From assembly GCA_015680685.1 (NCBI GenBank), contig MNCI01007793.1:1-64000 (forward strand): a stretch of 64,000 nucleotides of DNA. Reading direction: 5' to 3'. A program made the position numbers and the translations under genes. The notes beneath the pieces are model-generated. The model saw nothing but the letters and a program-made list of their open reading frames with translations, was not told where the DNA came from and searched no databases. The stretch is from Gnetum montanum (lineage: Eukaryota > Streptophyta > Gnetopsida > Gnetales > Gnetaceae). This document shows, one piece after another, positions 43,641 through 54,540 of the stretch (its first letter is position 1; each line of letters opens with the position of its first letter).

Positions 43641-44530
43641 CTATTGGAATGTGCTTTCACATTCTATGGTCCAAACAAATGAAGCATCTTTCTTTGTTAG
43701 TTTCACCAATGAATTTGTGATCTTAGAGAAATTCTCTATGAATCACTAGTAATAGCTAGTATGTCCAAGGAATGCTTGAACATCTTTAACAATTTCTAGT
43801 TGGTGGGTGATTCCTTGGATGACCCTTATTTTTTTAGTATCTACCTCAATTCCTGATTGTGATATCCTATTCCCCAATACAATTCCTTCTTACACCATTA
43901 AGTGACTCTTTTTCTAATTGAACCCAAGGTTGGTTTTAACATATCGTTTTAGCTCTTGCCCAAGGTGGTCAAGGGCTCACTCAAGTATTGTTCCATAGGT
44001 GGAGAAGTCATCCATGAAGATTTCCATACCACTATCTATTTTCTATTGAAACATGCTTAGAACTAGGTGTTGGAATGTAGTAGGAGCATTGCATAGACCA
44101 AAAGGCATCTTGCAATATGCAAAAATTCCCTAGGAATTCATGAATGTTGTCTTGGCTTGGTCCTCTAGTGTAATTTAAATTTGGTTATAGCAACTATAAA
44201 CATCTCGAAAACTATAGTAGTAATGCCCAGCTATTATGTCTAACATCTAATTAACAAATGGTAATAGAAAATGGTTCTTGAATGTTGCCATATTTAGCAA
44301 CTAAAAATCAATGCATACCTACCACTTACCATCTTTCTTTGGCATAATCACAAGTGGGCTAATCCACTCACTATTCACAATGGGATGAATGAACCCTGCC
44401 TTGAGAAGTTTGATTTTCTCTTTGATGATCTACTTTAGTTTTGGGTTCAATCACCTTTGTGGTTGTCTCCTTCACTTCATGGCTAGATCAGTGTAGATGT
44501 GATGTTGGCATATCCTAGGATCAATCCCTA
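43640..44530 (-). pseudogene. A2 reverse transcriptase (Athila-like)
   Basis: In order: LLKAGFIHPIVNSEWISPLV, IMPKKDGKW, stop, VCIDF, a HFLLPFVN / MLDIIAGHYYYSF match to 'HFPLPFIDQMLERLAG..YYCF', TTFMNS, FAYCKMPFGLCNAPTTFQHL, then IEIFMDDFSTYG-type palm (MEIFMDDFSTYGTILE, FMDD box kept), LKRYVKTNLGFN, KKSHLMV, EGIVLGNRISQSGIEVD and AFLGHTSYY. 'FMDDFSVYG' and 'FGLCNAPATFQ' with 'EGIVLGH' are typical of Athila-clade gypsy elements. It lacks the insertion after 'VPKKGG' seen in many Athilas. Stops replace Gln, Arg and Trp. Confidence 0.88.
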
Positions 44531-45310
44531 TGAGTTTAGGATATGACGAAGCAAAAGTTGTTGACTATTTTTCAACCACATTCAGTAGCATCTCTTTTTT
44601 CTTTGGAGCAAGATTTGTGTTGATAATGACTGGATTCTCATTTTTCAAGAACATGTATTTCATTCCAGCTAGTAGAGTTTTTAATTCAAGGGGATCTTAC
44701 TTGAAATTTTTGAGAATTTCCAACTCTTCCCAATATGCATCATTGTTTGCATCATCAGAGAGTTGGTGATGAACTTGCTCTAGTTCATCCATACTTATGA
44801 CATATGTGCATATTAGGCTCTTAGATGGTTTCATGCAAAGTGTACTACTCTCAAAATTAGTAGTTAGCCATTGGGTGCCCTCCTATTTTGTGGCTACTAC
44901 GTACAAACACCTTTGAATTTTTGCTTCTGGGGCATACTTCTTCTTGATCTTTCCAAATGCATTTTCTTTAGATATTTTTAAAGAAAGATCTTTCATGCCC
45001 ATTCTTACATCCATAGTGCTAAGCCATGTCCTTCCCATATTGATTGAAAAATCCCTTTTGCAGTCCTCCACTTTGATCACTAGGAAATTAGTAGGATAAG
45101 ACCATCCATAGACAGTGGTCACAATGTCTTTTACCAATCACAATGGAATAGTGATGAACTAGTCTACCAATTCTAATTTGATATTGCTCTTCTTTAAAGG
45201 AGATAGGTGCTATGTAGTATACATATTATGAGAAATCAGGTTAGCATTGAAACTTGAGCCAAGAAGAGATTTGCACTGTTCATTCCTAGCAACTGCAAAT
45301 AAATCAAAGG
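44530..45310 (-). pseudogene. A2 aspartic protease and linker to RT
   Basis: The frame 45137-44883 gives VKDIVTTVYGWSYPTNFLVI, then SINMGRTWLSTMDVRMGMKD, which is the second half of the Athila protease ('.ED.L..V....YP.DF..LD.......I.LGRPFL.T..A.I....G...'). Upstream at 45.28 kb the active-site line reads LLGSSFNANLIS, where the family has 'LLDTGASINLMP', so the catalytic Asp is lost. Copy A3 has the same region with LLNSSSGVNLIS. Confidence 0.85.
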
Positions 45311-46587
45311 ACTTATAGGATCTACTAACTTCCTAGGAAGGTTTCCAACAGGGATCTAATTAGATATAGTGTGAGTGAGCATCATAGTATGGATCCTGGG
45401 CAATGTTTGGTTTGAAGGGAACTTAAAGGAATTTGATATAGAGGAAGATGGAGGAACAAGGTTGTTAATTGTAAGTGTATTTGAGGGCTTAGGTAGACTG
45501 TGTGGTAGGGAGAAAGGTGTTTTCTTTGATCAAGTACCCAAACCACTCAGTTGATGAACTAGTTGTAGATTAATGGCCCTAGTAGCATTGTGTTGTTGCA
45601 GTTGAGCTAGTAGTTTACCCTACATAGGTGGAGCAGGTGGTAGCTATGTGGATGGAAGAAGAAGATGTGTAGGAATAGGCGAAGGATAAGGATAAGAGAT
45701 GGTATCCCTTCTTTCATGTGGAGAATGAGTTCAATAATAATCAAAATGAAGGTAGTGAGATTGAAAAGTAGAAACATAACTAGAGAAGTCACATAGGGAT
45801 CAAGTTGTCTATAAAGGTATTACTACCTTGGTGGTACCACTGCCCATGACTATGGTTGTTGCCATTATTGATATTGCTCATATGGCTATAGAGGAATTCC
45901 ACTTGGATAATATTACTATTACTAGTGGAACTTCCTAAAATTAGCTTGAGGATAAGGTAATATTCTAGATGTGTACCTTTGTGTTAGTTGTGGATTCAAA
46001 GCATACACCCCAGACTCCTATAGGTGTGACATTTTGGGGCAACATCCCTTAGGATGTTCATACTAGTAGACATCACACCCATCATCATCATTTGATTCAC
46101 TTCCTACAACTCCTTTTATTTCAAAAATCTTGCCTTTACCTCTTTAATAGGCATATTCAACTTCCTTATGTCTCCAACATTTACGATCACTACCTTGTTC
46201 TTTGGATGCTTCAACAATTTTTAGGATAGATTCAAACCTGCTATCCATGGAGTCCCATAACTAATCAACCTTGGTCATATTTTTGATTGAAATTTTTGGA
46301 GTGATAAGGTTTCCTTATTCACCACCTTATCAAGTATGGATTCTTCCTCACTATAACAAAATTGAACCTCCATCTTGAAAATGGAAAGATCATGGTTGTA
46401 CTCTTTTTCACTTTCTTGTTTTATTAATTTACCTTCCTCTTTAGCTACCTACTCAATTAGTATTTATATCTAATGGGTGCTTAATTCTAACAATCACCCT
46501 TGGGTATAGATGCCAAGGGTTCTTCTCATTCCAAATCAAAGCTCATCTACAATGTGGTGAGGTTGATCCACCTGAGAATAACCATCG
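45310..46587 (-). pseudogene. A2 gag, C-terminal part
   Basis: Homologous line by line to A3 at 50.55-51.4 kb. Near 46.05 kb it reads DDDGCDVY, stop, YEHPKGCCPKMSHL and ESGVYALNP, a decayed CCHC knuckle (second Cys lost) followed by a conserved box. Near 46.5 kb FGMRRTLGIYTQG corresponds to FETRRPGMYAQG of A3. The gag core before this is missing because an LTR (A3) begins at 46588, so A2 is cut here. Confidence 0.75.
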
Positions 46588-47365
46588 TGATGAGAGGCGA
46601 GGTATCCTTACACTCAACCATACAAATACGAGCATTTCACACATGATCTGGTTGAACTCCAAGAACTAAGTGCTTATGCAACCTAACAGAACACTTAAGG
46701 TTAATCAATCACTGTCTTTCCAAACTTACTTGTATTGTCATGGTTGTATGGTTAAGTAAGTTTGAGGTACATGGTTTTTATATATTTTATCTTTTTAATG
46801 TCTTATGCTAATGGGGAAAGGTAGAGAGAACTAAGTGACTAACTTTCATTAACTATTCACTAACTAAGTTCTAATTGTCCTAACACCAGTATCTATTCCC
46901 ACTTGCCACACACATCTTGAACCAGTGCAACACTACTGGGATTACCAAACACTACTCATTACTAGGTTACCAAGTGCTACACACATGCCCAAAGAGGTCA
47001 TACTGAGTGTACTTAACTAGGAGAGTCAAGGGTTGAGAGAGATTAATTAACTAGAAAAGCATTTAAACATTCAACAATAATTAATTACTATTTAGCTTAG
47101 TCCATATGATACAAGGTTTATCATAAAGTTTGTCTTTATTGCCATACATAAATGTGTGCTCAGGTACAATTTGCTTGAATAAAGATCCGTTCACTTTAAG
47201 ACTCCTACTGTAGGCACATGGAAATTATTCTAAATCTGGAATGGTAAAAATGCAAGAGTTTGGCTAAGGATCTAAATCTAAGTGCCTAAAATAGGGAAAG
47301 CTGCCTCTTATTTATAGACATTGCGGTGGGCTACGATATTGCATACGCGATATTGTGACTCATCA
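46588..47365 (-). repeat. Athila-like LTR, copy A3 (3' LTR)
   Basis: 778 bp with TGATGA at 47360-47365 and TCATCA (minus) at 46588-46593: perfect inverted hexamers. TATA box GTCTATAAATAA at 47309-47320; U3 is only 45 bp and holds a direct repeat of CGATATTG (CGATATTGCATACGCGATAT). It joins A2 gag at its lower end and a polypurine tract at its upper end, so it belongs to A3 inserted into A2. Confidence 0.85.
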
Positions 47366-47375
47366 TACCCCCATG
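47366..47375 (-). promoter_or_regulatory. Polypurine tract, copy A3
   Basis: CATGGGGGTA on the minus strand, next to the LTR start. Confidence 0.85.
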
Positions 47376-49410
47376 ATTGAATGAAAACTCGTCCTCGAGT
47401 TCCCTATAAAATATTGGGATGGTATGGGATTATTGACTTGAATGATACTAATAGTGAATGGGGTGACATGTGAATGTATCATCATTACAATACATGATAA
47501 TATTAGTGTTCATGACAAGAGTGAACACTATACACATTTGACATCTAGCCTTATTTGGTAGCTAAGAGAGAAGAGAGAGAAAAAAAGAAGATGTGTTGCT
47601 GCTAATGCCAAGATCGCACCTTTCATTGTCCATCCATAACCGTGCCATCAATGTTGTTCCTTGCATAATTTCTTCAACACTAGTCCATTCCAAGTGTTTC
47701 CTCCAAATCCCTTCCATTGTTGTATGATTTCCATCTGCACACACAACATAGTCTTATATTAGCAAGGGTAAATGAATCAAAATGTAGTTGATACCTTACC
47801 TCGGTGTAAGGTCCATTGGCTGAGTTGTGATATGGGTAATGTAGATTCTGAAGATATAACACTAGTGACTATCCAAGGTGTAGGGGTTAAGAGAAAATCG
47901 AAAAATTTGACTAGGACCCCCATGACTAAGAGCGATCCTCCGATAGCAAGAGAATGGAAAAAGATAAGGAATAAGAAAGATGGAGAAAAAGAAACAATGG
48001 AAACATCAATAAAATGGATGTTAGGGATGGAAATGAACGAAATAAATGTTGATTGCAAAAATTTTTAAGGGAAAGAAATTAACTTTTGCACCAAATAGGA
48101 ATGCCAGTGGGTCCTCCCCAAAGCAGGCTCATGTCCTTAATGCCATGACAATCTTGCTTTCAAAGAGTTCGTAGGCTTTAGAAATGCCATTTGGAACCAA
48201 GAGTTAAAGTATTAATCACAAGAGTTTACCAAAAAGAAAACAATGGATCAACCAAAATATAAACTATTGATACAACTGGCAATGAGGTGAAAAATGGAGA
48301 AAGAACGATGGAAAGAAGAGAATGGAATGGAGTCTCAAGAACAAGGTGGTGTACAGTCCCTTGTGTATTAATGGTTAATGTGACTTAGTAGATCTTATTC
48401 CAAATCTAGCCTCAAAAGATCCACATCTAGTGACTTCACATTAATACATTTGGCCAATCCATCCACTTGAAGTAACAAGAATGCTTCCACCAAAAAGTCA
48501 CCACCATTTCAACAAAACGTGAAAGGCAAAAGTAGGAAGCAAGAAAGGGCCTTAGTTAGAGGGAACATGTTTTCTTAGTTGCATAACTAGTGCTTATAGC
48601 CTAGATGATTATTTCATCTAAGGGGTGTGCTTTGAATTCTCACTTTTCTTCCTTTTTTATTTTCTCTTTTTTTTTTTGCATGAGAATCACACCATGCAAA
48701 GACTTATTATTTTTATTAGCTTAGATTCTTGATAATGGAAAAACGTTAGAATGGTAAGGAAAACTCAAGAAGAAAACATCCAAGAACCCAAGAGAATGGC
48801 TAGCATAAATGCATCAAATCCCCTTGAAGTCACACCCTTTTCAATCCTTGAGTCCTTAGTTCAAGAAATGCTCAGTCACCAATTCATTGATAGTTTTATT
48901 ATTTGAAGAAAGGGACTGTACAGTTCCAAGCCAAGAGAGACCATAGAAATTCATGGATGTATGGATGAAGTGGACTCATTGTCTGTTATATTAAAAGAAC
49001 CATACCTTATTATCAACATTATAACTCAAAGGTAAAAACCAAACATTAGCAATCAATGGAATACAGTTCATACCACCATCAGGAGCACTTATTAGGTGAC
49101 GAACCTAACAAAATAAACAAACATACAAAGAAATGAAAAAGTATGAATGATGTTGCAAAAAAAAAGAAAAAAGAAAAGTTAAAGAAATTTGTGAAAAAAA
49201 TGTGTAAAACAAAAAACTCAAAAAGGAACTGAGGGCCTCGATTGATCAGCATAGGTGGCCATCTCCCCTATGACTAAGTTGAAAGGGGGAGATTCGAAAT
49301 AATGAGTAGGGTCATTCCTTCTCTGATGTGCTATATGCCTTGACCATTCTAGATTCCTGGTAAGGTTTGGTCTATTGCACATTGACTAGTGATCTCTTTT
49401 CGAAGCATTT
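47376..49410 (-). mobile_element. A3 3' non-coding region including block S (48.05-49.1 kb) and integrase tail
   Basis: Colinear with 40.01-42.06 kb of A2. No accessory ORF. The line ATGGCCATCTCCCCCATGAT-like near 49.26 kb and a GTTGACTAG-like line at 49.38 kb match the end of A2 integrase; homology to A2 then jumps to its protease side. Open frames on both strands at 47.56-48.07 kb have no motif. Confidence 0.65.
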
Positions 49411-50545
49411 GTTTAAATTTTTTAGAAATTTCCAACTTCCCCCAATTCATGTTTTTAGGTTAAGGTTTGGAAGTTGGTGACGCTCTTGCTCCAGTGCATT
49501 TATGCTCTTGATGTGAGCGTGAGTTGTTCCCTCAATTAGTTTCATGCACTTTGGTGAGTTGCTCTCTTGATCAGCTATCAACCACTAGGTGTCTTCTTGT
49601 TGTGTGGTTGGTACATACAGGCACTTTTATATGTTAATTTCTTGGGAACACCAGTTGCATGCAAGCAATGCTGAACATTCCTGTATGCAATCACACCCTA
49701 TATCACTGTATGTCATGCATGGAACTTTCTTCTTCTCAATCTTTCCAAAATTTTTTTCCTTAGATATTTCTAGGGAACGTTCATGGATTCCTAGGCGTGC
49801 ATTTATGGTACTTAGCCATGCCCTTCCCATTATTATTGAAAAGTCCCTTTTATCATTGTTTACTTATATCACTAGGAAATCAGCTGGGTATGACCACCCA
49901 CACACAGTGGTAATGATGTCCTCCACTAGTCCCAAGGGAACAATGATGGACTAGTTGGCCAATGCTAAGCAAATATTACTCTTATTTAATGGAGGTAGGT
50001 TCCAAGATTTACACATCTCTTGTGATATTAAGTTGACTCCAGAACTAGAGTTTAGAAGAGCTTTACATGGTTTATTCCCAGTGACTTGGAGATAGATTAA
50101 AGGGCTTTTGGGGTTAGAAAATTTCTTGGGAAGGTGGCCCTCCTTAATCCAGTCAATAACGACATGTGTTAACATAATCGTGTGCGTTAAGCTCAATTTT
50201 TGGGTTGAAGGAGGCCCCAAAGCCTTATTTAATAGGGAGGTGCTTTGATGTTCAACCACTTGTGATGGTAAGGGCTTGGTTGGATTATTGGTTCTAAAGA
50301 AAGATCTTTTCTTCATAAGGTTGTCAGAACCAATTGCGGGTTGAGGATTCATAGCCCCCATGACATTGCATTGCTGCGGTTGAGTGGAGAGCACCCCTTG
50401 CATTGCTGGAGCAAGTGGTAATGGAGCTATTGGTGTGAGAGTTGTGGATGGGTTTGGAGGATGGTATGTCTGTGGATTGTCTCCCCCAGGAGAAGGAGTC
50501 CTATAATACTCTTGAGCTTGGTAGTGACATTGTGGTGTCACGTGA
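49411..50545 (-). pseudogene. A3 aspartic protease with spacer; RT, RNase H and integrase deleted
   Basis: The frame 50541-49951 is a Pro/Thr/Gln-rich spacer followed by the protease: LLNSSSGVNLISQEMCKSWN then LPPLNKSNICLALAN, and in the same reading after one stop VEDIITTVCGWSYPADFLVI and IIMGRAWLSTINARLGIHER (49830-49627). The 'DTG' Asp has become Asn. Compared with A2, sequence runs from 49410 straight into protease-side DNA equal to 44.70 kb, so about 2.6 kb (RT, RNase H, most of integrase) is missing. A 60-70-bp extra piece lies near 49.65-49.72 kb. Confidence 0.85.
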
Positions 50546-51545
50546 TCAACAGAGTCATGTGGAGAGATTGGCTACTACACATAGTAGCCATATGGATTCG
50601 GTTACCTATAAGGGTACTATTGCCTTGGTGGTGGCATCCCCCATGATTGTGGGTATTTCTATTGTTGGTGTTTCTCAATAGGTTGTGGTGGAGTTCCACT
50701 TGAATAATACATTAAAGGTTGTGGAATTACCTTGGGTTACCTTGGGGATAAGGTAACCATTGGGGTGCTTGCCATTTGTTAAGTCGTGGATTAAGTGCAT
50801 ACACCCCAGACTCTTGTAGATGTGAGATTACTGGGCAACATCTCTTAGGATGGTCATATTGGCATATCTCACATCCATCATCATTGTCCATATTAGAATC
50901 CACAACCTCTTTAGTGATGGCCATTTTACCCTTACCTTTGTTACATGCATTGTCCATGTCTCTCTTTTTCTTTTTGTCATAGTCACTACCTCACTCCTTA
51001 GACTCCTCTACAGTTTTGAGAAAAATTCCAAATATACTATCTAGGGAGTCCCACATTTTATCTACCTTTGCTGACACTTTTGTTATTAATTTTTGGAGCA
51101 GCAAGGTTTTCCTATTCACCACCTCTTTGAGTGGTGAATCTTCCTCCTCCTCACAGAATCTCAATCCTCTTTTTCAAAGGGAAGGATCTTAGTTGTACTC
51201 TTCTACACTTTATCTCTTACGTAGCTCTCCTTCTTTCTTGGCTACTTTCTCTAGTAATCTATGGACCTGATGAGACCTAAGCTCTAATAATCTCCCTTGG
51301 GCATACATTCCTGGTCTCCTAGTCTCAAATGCAAGGGACGAAGATGTAGGCTTGGGGGTACCTTGGGTAGTACTTCCCTTCAACGTCTTACCCATGAAGT
51401 GAACTTCTCGCTTTTTAGGATGAGAAGGCTATTCAACTATTTTGCGTGGGATGGGGGCTATCGAAAGCATCGACCCTCTAATAAAAAATGGAGCTAGAGG
51501 TGTTAATGGGTAGGACCACATGGCTCCACTAATAGATAACAAAAA
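50545..51545 (-). pseudogene. A3 gag, C-terminal part with intact CCHC-type knuckle
   Basis: The frame 50957-50727 reads CEICQYDHPKRCCP, a CX2CX3HX4C knuckle of the Athila type, then HLQESGVYALNPRLNKWQAP. The frame 51395-51210 gives LAFETRRPGMYAQGRLLELR then KVAKKEGELRKR. Both boxes are also in A2. Above about 51.55 kb the sequence changes to Tat-lineage gag with no LTR between, so the two gag types are fused here. Confidence 0.75.
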
Positions 51546-54100
51546 GGTGGATGCTTGTGGAGGGATTCTCAAGATGAATGACTGTTGTGAGCTTTGACCA
51601 GTCGCTAGTGGTGCTAGTGCACTACGCTAAGGCACACGGACCACGAATGGTTGCTGGGGTGGCCTAGGATCACTGTCAATGCTAATGGAATTGATGACAT
51701 AACCAACATTGTTGGCATTGAGGGGATCGGTGTAGACATACATAGATTGGTTTTTAGGATGCACTAGGTTGCTTTCGTCCAACAACAATTTCCCCTGGTT
51801 GATTAATCTCTTGATTTCATCCTGCAATGCCAGATAGTAATCTATGTTGTGACCACATTATTGGTGGTAGTCACATAACTTGTCCAGCCTGAAATCCTTA
51901 GGAACTGGGGGCTCATTGGGTAGGGCCAAAGAAGGGTTCCTAAGGAGCTCATAGTAGCATTGATGTCTTTTGATCGCTTCTTCTGACATTTGCTTGTGTT
52001 GGATGTACCCTGTTGCCAATAGCTGCTTCAAAAGTTTTGAAGGCTTGAGAGGTAGTGTGGTGTACTTTGAGCAATCTTTGCACTTAAAGTTGGATTTGGG
52101 TTGTGCAGATGTCTCAGGTGCGAGCATAGCAGGCTGTAATATGTGACCCTATTTGGGCATTGGGTTAGTTACGGGTGCAGCTAGCTTCTTAATGTTCTTG
52201 TTACTATTGTTACTAGATTTGGGCTTGGCCTCGGTCACCACAATAGCCACTATGGTTGTTGGAGCCTTACCCTTTTCCTTCTTTATGAAGGTGTTTTTGT
52301 AGGCGATGTAGGCCAAGTCTTTGCTTTTCTCAACCATGTCTTGTATGCTCTTAGTCTGAGCAAAAGCTTGACTAAGAGAGTGAGGAGCAAGGCAGTATAG
52401 TTTGCACTTGACGAAGTCATTCACTACGCCCTTAAAGATAGCTAGCAAGTGGGCCTCCACGATGGGCTCGTGGATTTCGTTAAGGGTTGTACTCCAACAT
52501 TGAATGAACTTTTGGACTGGCTCTAGAGGGTCTTGCTTTATGCTCATCAACTGATCCAGCGTGGTTTCTAGCTTCAAGTTGTACTTGAAACGTGTCACGA
52601 ACTAGGTCAGAAGCTCTTCTAAAGTCAAAACAGATGAGCATGGTAGCACACGATACCAATCCAGGCTTTCTCAGCTAAGGACATGGCAAAGACACGAATA
52701 ATCATGTGTGGCCATTGTTGCAATAGAAGAGACTTAGACCTAAAGGTAACAAGATGTGCGTTGGGATCTCCCTCTCCATCGTACTTCATGAAGTATCGGA
52801 GTGACATCCCTTGGGGTAGTGTCAAAGTAGGGATCATAGTGTTAATGGGGTCATCCTGATAGAAGTCCATAACTTGTACCGTGTTAGACTGAGCAGCCTT
52901 GAGGCATTTTATTTTCTCAGTAAGGGTCTGGATGTGTTGGAATGCTTGGTCCAGACCCTGCGATGTTGTGGATGGTTGGGGATTTGCAGAGGCAGCTCCC
53001 ACCTATGGCATGGTGAGGGTGGTGGTGTGACCCATCAGCGGTACCATTGGGATGACCCCCACGAGCGATGCTACTTGAGTTGTCCACCACCCGACAAGTG
53101 GTGTTGTTAGGGCAGCAACCGTGGGTTGGGCTGTTAGATGGACCGCTTGTATCATGGTAGCGTAGATCATAGCCTCGTGTTTGGTTGTACCATCTATGAG
53201 GCTTGGTGGGTTTGAGAGTGAACATAATGAGACATTTGCGATAGTTGTGGAATAGGTGCAGAAGCGAATGCGGTCCACCATGTGGACGGGCTGGGGCCTG
53301 CCATAGTGGGTGGAACAAATGTGAACGTAGAAATGGAAATAGAAGTTACATACGATTGTGAGGTAGGCATGGTGTGAATATGTGGTAGGATAGCCATGAT
53401 CGATGCATGATGTGCTACGGGAATGAGCTATTGAATAGCTTGCAAAGAAATAGTGGCTACAGACGACACAGGTGAAACAGGCGAGAGAGGGCATTGAAAT
53501 GCCACAGGGTTAACGTGGCTACCAATGGTAGTTGTAATCATGGGTTGTGGAAGTGTAGGCGTAATCAAAAAGGGAGAAGTGATAGACAATGGTTTGGCCT
53601 AGAAGGACTAGGTAGGAGGGACATGAACATGGTTGGTTTGACCTCCCTCATTTGATTGGGAATCAAGTTCCTCTTGTCCATCCTAGAAAGTGTCATCTTG
53701 GTTGGATGCTGTGTCCTATTGCTCCCTAATCCTAGCCAACTGACTTAGTTAGTCTAGAAGCCATTGATTCACCTATGTCAAAGGTAAGGAAGTGCTAGGA
53801 GTAGGAACAAATTCCTTCTCGTTGTAGTAAGTGAACTTGAAGCTGCGTTTGTCTTAGAGTTCGTGTACATCAAAGGGAAAATTTGCCTACACCTTTGCAT
53901 AGAGGAGGTTGTAACACTCATGTTGCTGGCCCAATCCTTTAGGTCCTTGATTTTGAATCCTGAGGGATCGACGTGTTTCCAACGTCAGGTTCAATGGTTG
54001 TTTGGCACCAGTAGTACATTGAACCGTGATGGGAACTTCAACGTTGAAGGTGCTAGTGGTAGTAATTTCAAAATTCATTATTGCTAAGCCAAGCAATTTT
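51545..54100 (-). pseudogene. Tat3 gag (Tat-lineage Ty3/gypsy)
   Basis: Gag of a Tat-lineage element. From a likely ATG near 54078 an N-terminal part (MNFEITTTSTFNVEVPITVQ) runs with few stops through a long Pro/Ser/Thr/His-rich spacer to 53.0 kb. The core follows: MDFYQDDPINTMIPTLTLPQ, YFMKYDGEGDPNAHLVTFRS, SLAEKAW, a frameshift near 52.67 kb, VTRFKYNLKLETTLDQLMSI and EAHLLAIFKGVVNDFVKCKL. The C-terminal part reads SKYTTLPLKPSKLLKQLL, FRLDKLCDYHQ and LQDEIKRLINQGKL, matching the Tat 'F.PL......LL..L......P......CAYH....H....C..LK..I..LI..G'. Tat4 (56.6-58.3 kb) has the same boxes. CG dinucleotides are commoner here than elsewhere, suggesting a younger insertion. Confidence 0.85.
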
Positions 54101-54197
54101 GCAAATGGGAAGAAGCAAAGAAATTGAATAGCAATCAAAAGGTTAAAAACTTTGCAAATGAGAAAAGCAAATAAACTGGAAAGCAATAAAAAAGAAA

Positions 54198-54527
54198 GGC
54201 TTTATGTCTTGCTGGATTCCCGAGGAACCATCGAAGTGACCGATCTATACCCCACAAGGCATAAACAACTGTAAAAAGGATGTCACATTTATGCTAGTGC
54301 ACGATAGGGTATAGAGCATGTGTAAGACTACTATAAGATAGGCAAGTTAACTAGCGATCAAAGGCTTTGCATCCTGTAGGGCTCCTGAGGAATCATCGAA
54401 GTGACCAATCTGCACCGCACGATGCATAAACAACCACAAATAGGTGTCAAGTTTATGCTAATGTGTATCAAGGTGTAGAAGGCTTACAGGACTACCATGA
54501 CACATGAAAAGGGCACTAAGCGCCCTC
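54198..54527. repeat. 165-bp tandem duplication in the Tat3 leader
   Basis: GGCTTTATGTCTTGCTGGAT at 54198 and GGCTTTGCATCCTGTAGGGC at 54363 open two copies that share CGAGGAACCATCGAAGTGAC-type and TTTATGCTARTGYRYRWYA lines. A single diverged relative lies at the same place in Tat4 (about 59.53-59.72 kb). Confidence 0.8.
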
Positions 54528-54540
54528 ATAACACTAGAAA
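54521..54540 (-). promoter_or_regulatory. Tat3 primer-binding-site-like motif (decayed)
   Basis: TTTCTAGTGTTATGAGGGCG on the minus strand, at the position equivalent to the Tat4 motif; the flanking ATTGCTACAATTTT matches GTTGCTAAAATTTT in Tat4. Confidence 0.4.

Noticed and set aside
46588-47365. This LTR as the 5' LTR of A2, giving a tandem element pair sharing one LTR
   Set aside because: A2 gag next to it starts in the middle of the protein with no primer site or gag core, so insertion of A3 into A2 fits better; sharing is not fully excluded.
47562-48068. Open frames on both strands that could be a small gene
   Set aside because: They fall in the A3 3' non-coding region; the A2 equivalent has no frame and no motif is visible.
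52874-53110. Plus-strand open frame opposite Tat3 gag
   Set aside because: Low-complexity gag DNA is open by chance in several frames; only the minus-strand reading matches Tat4.
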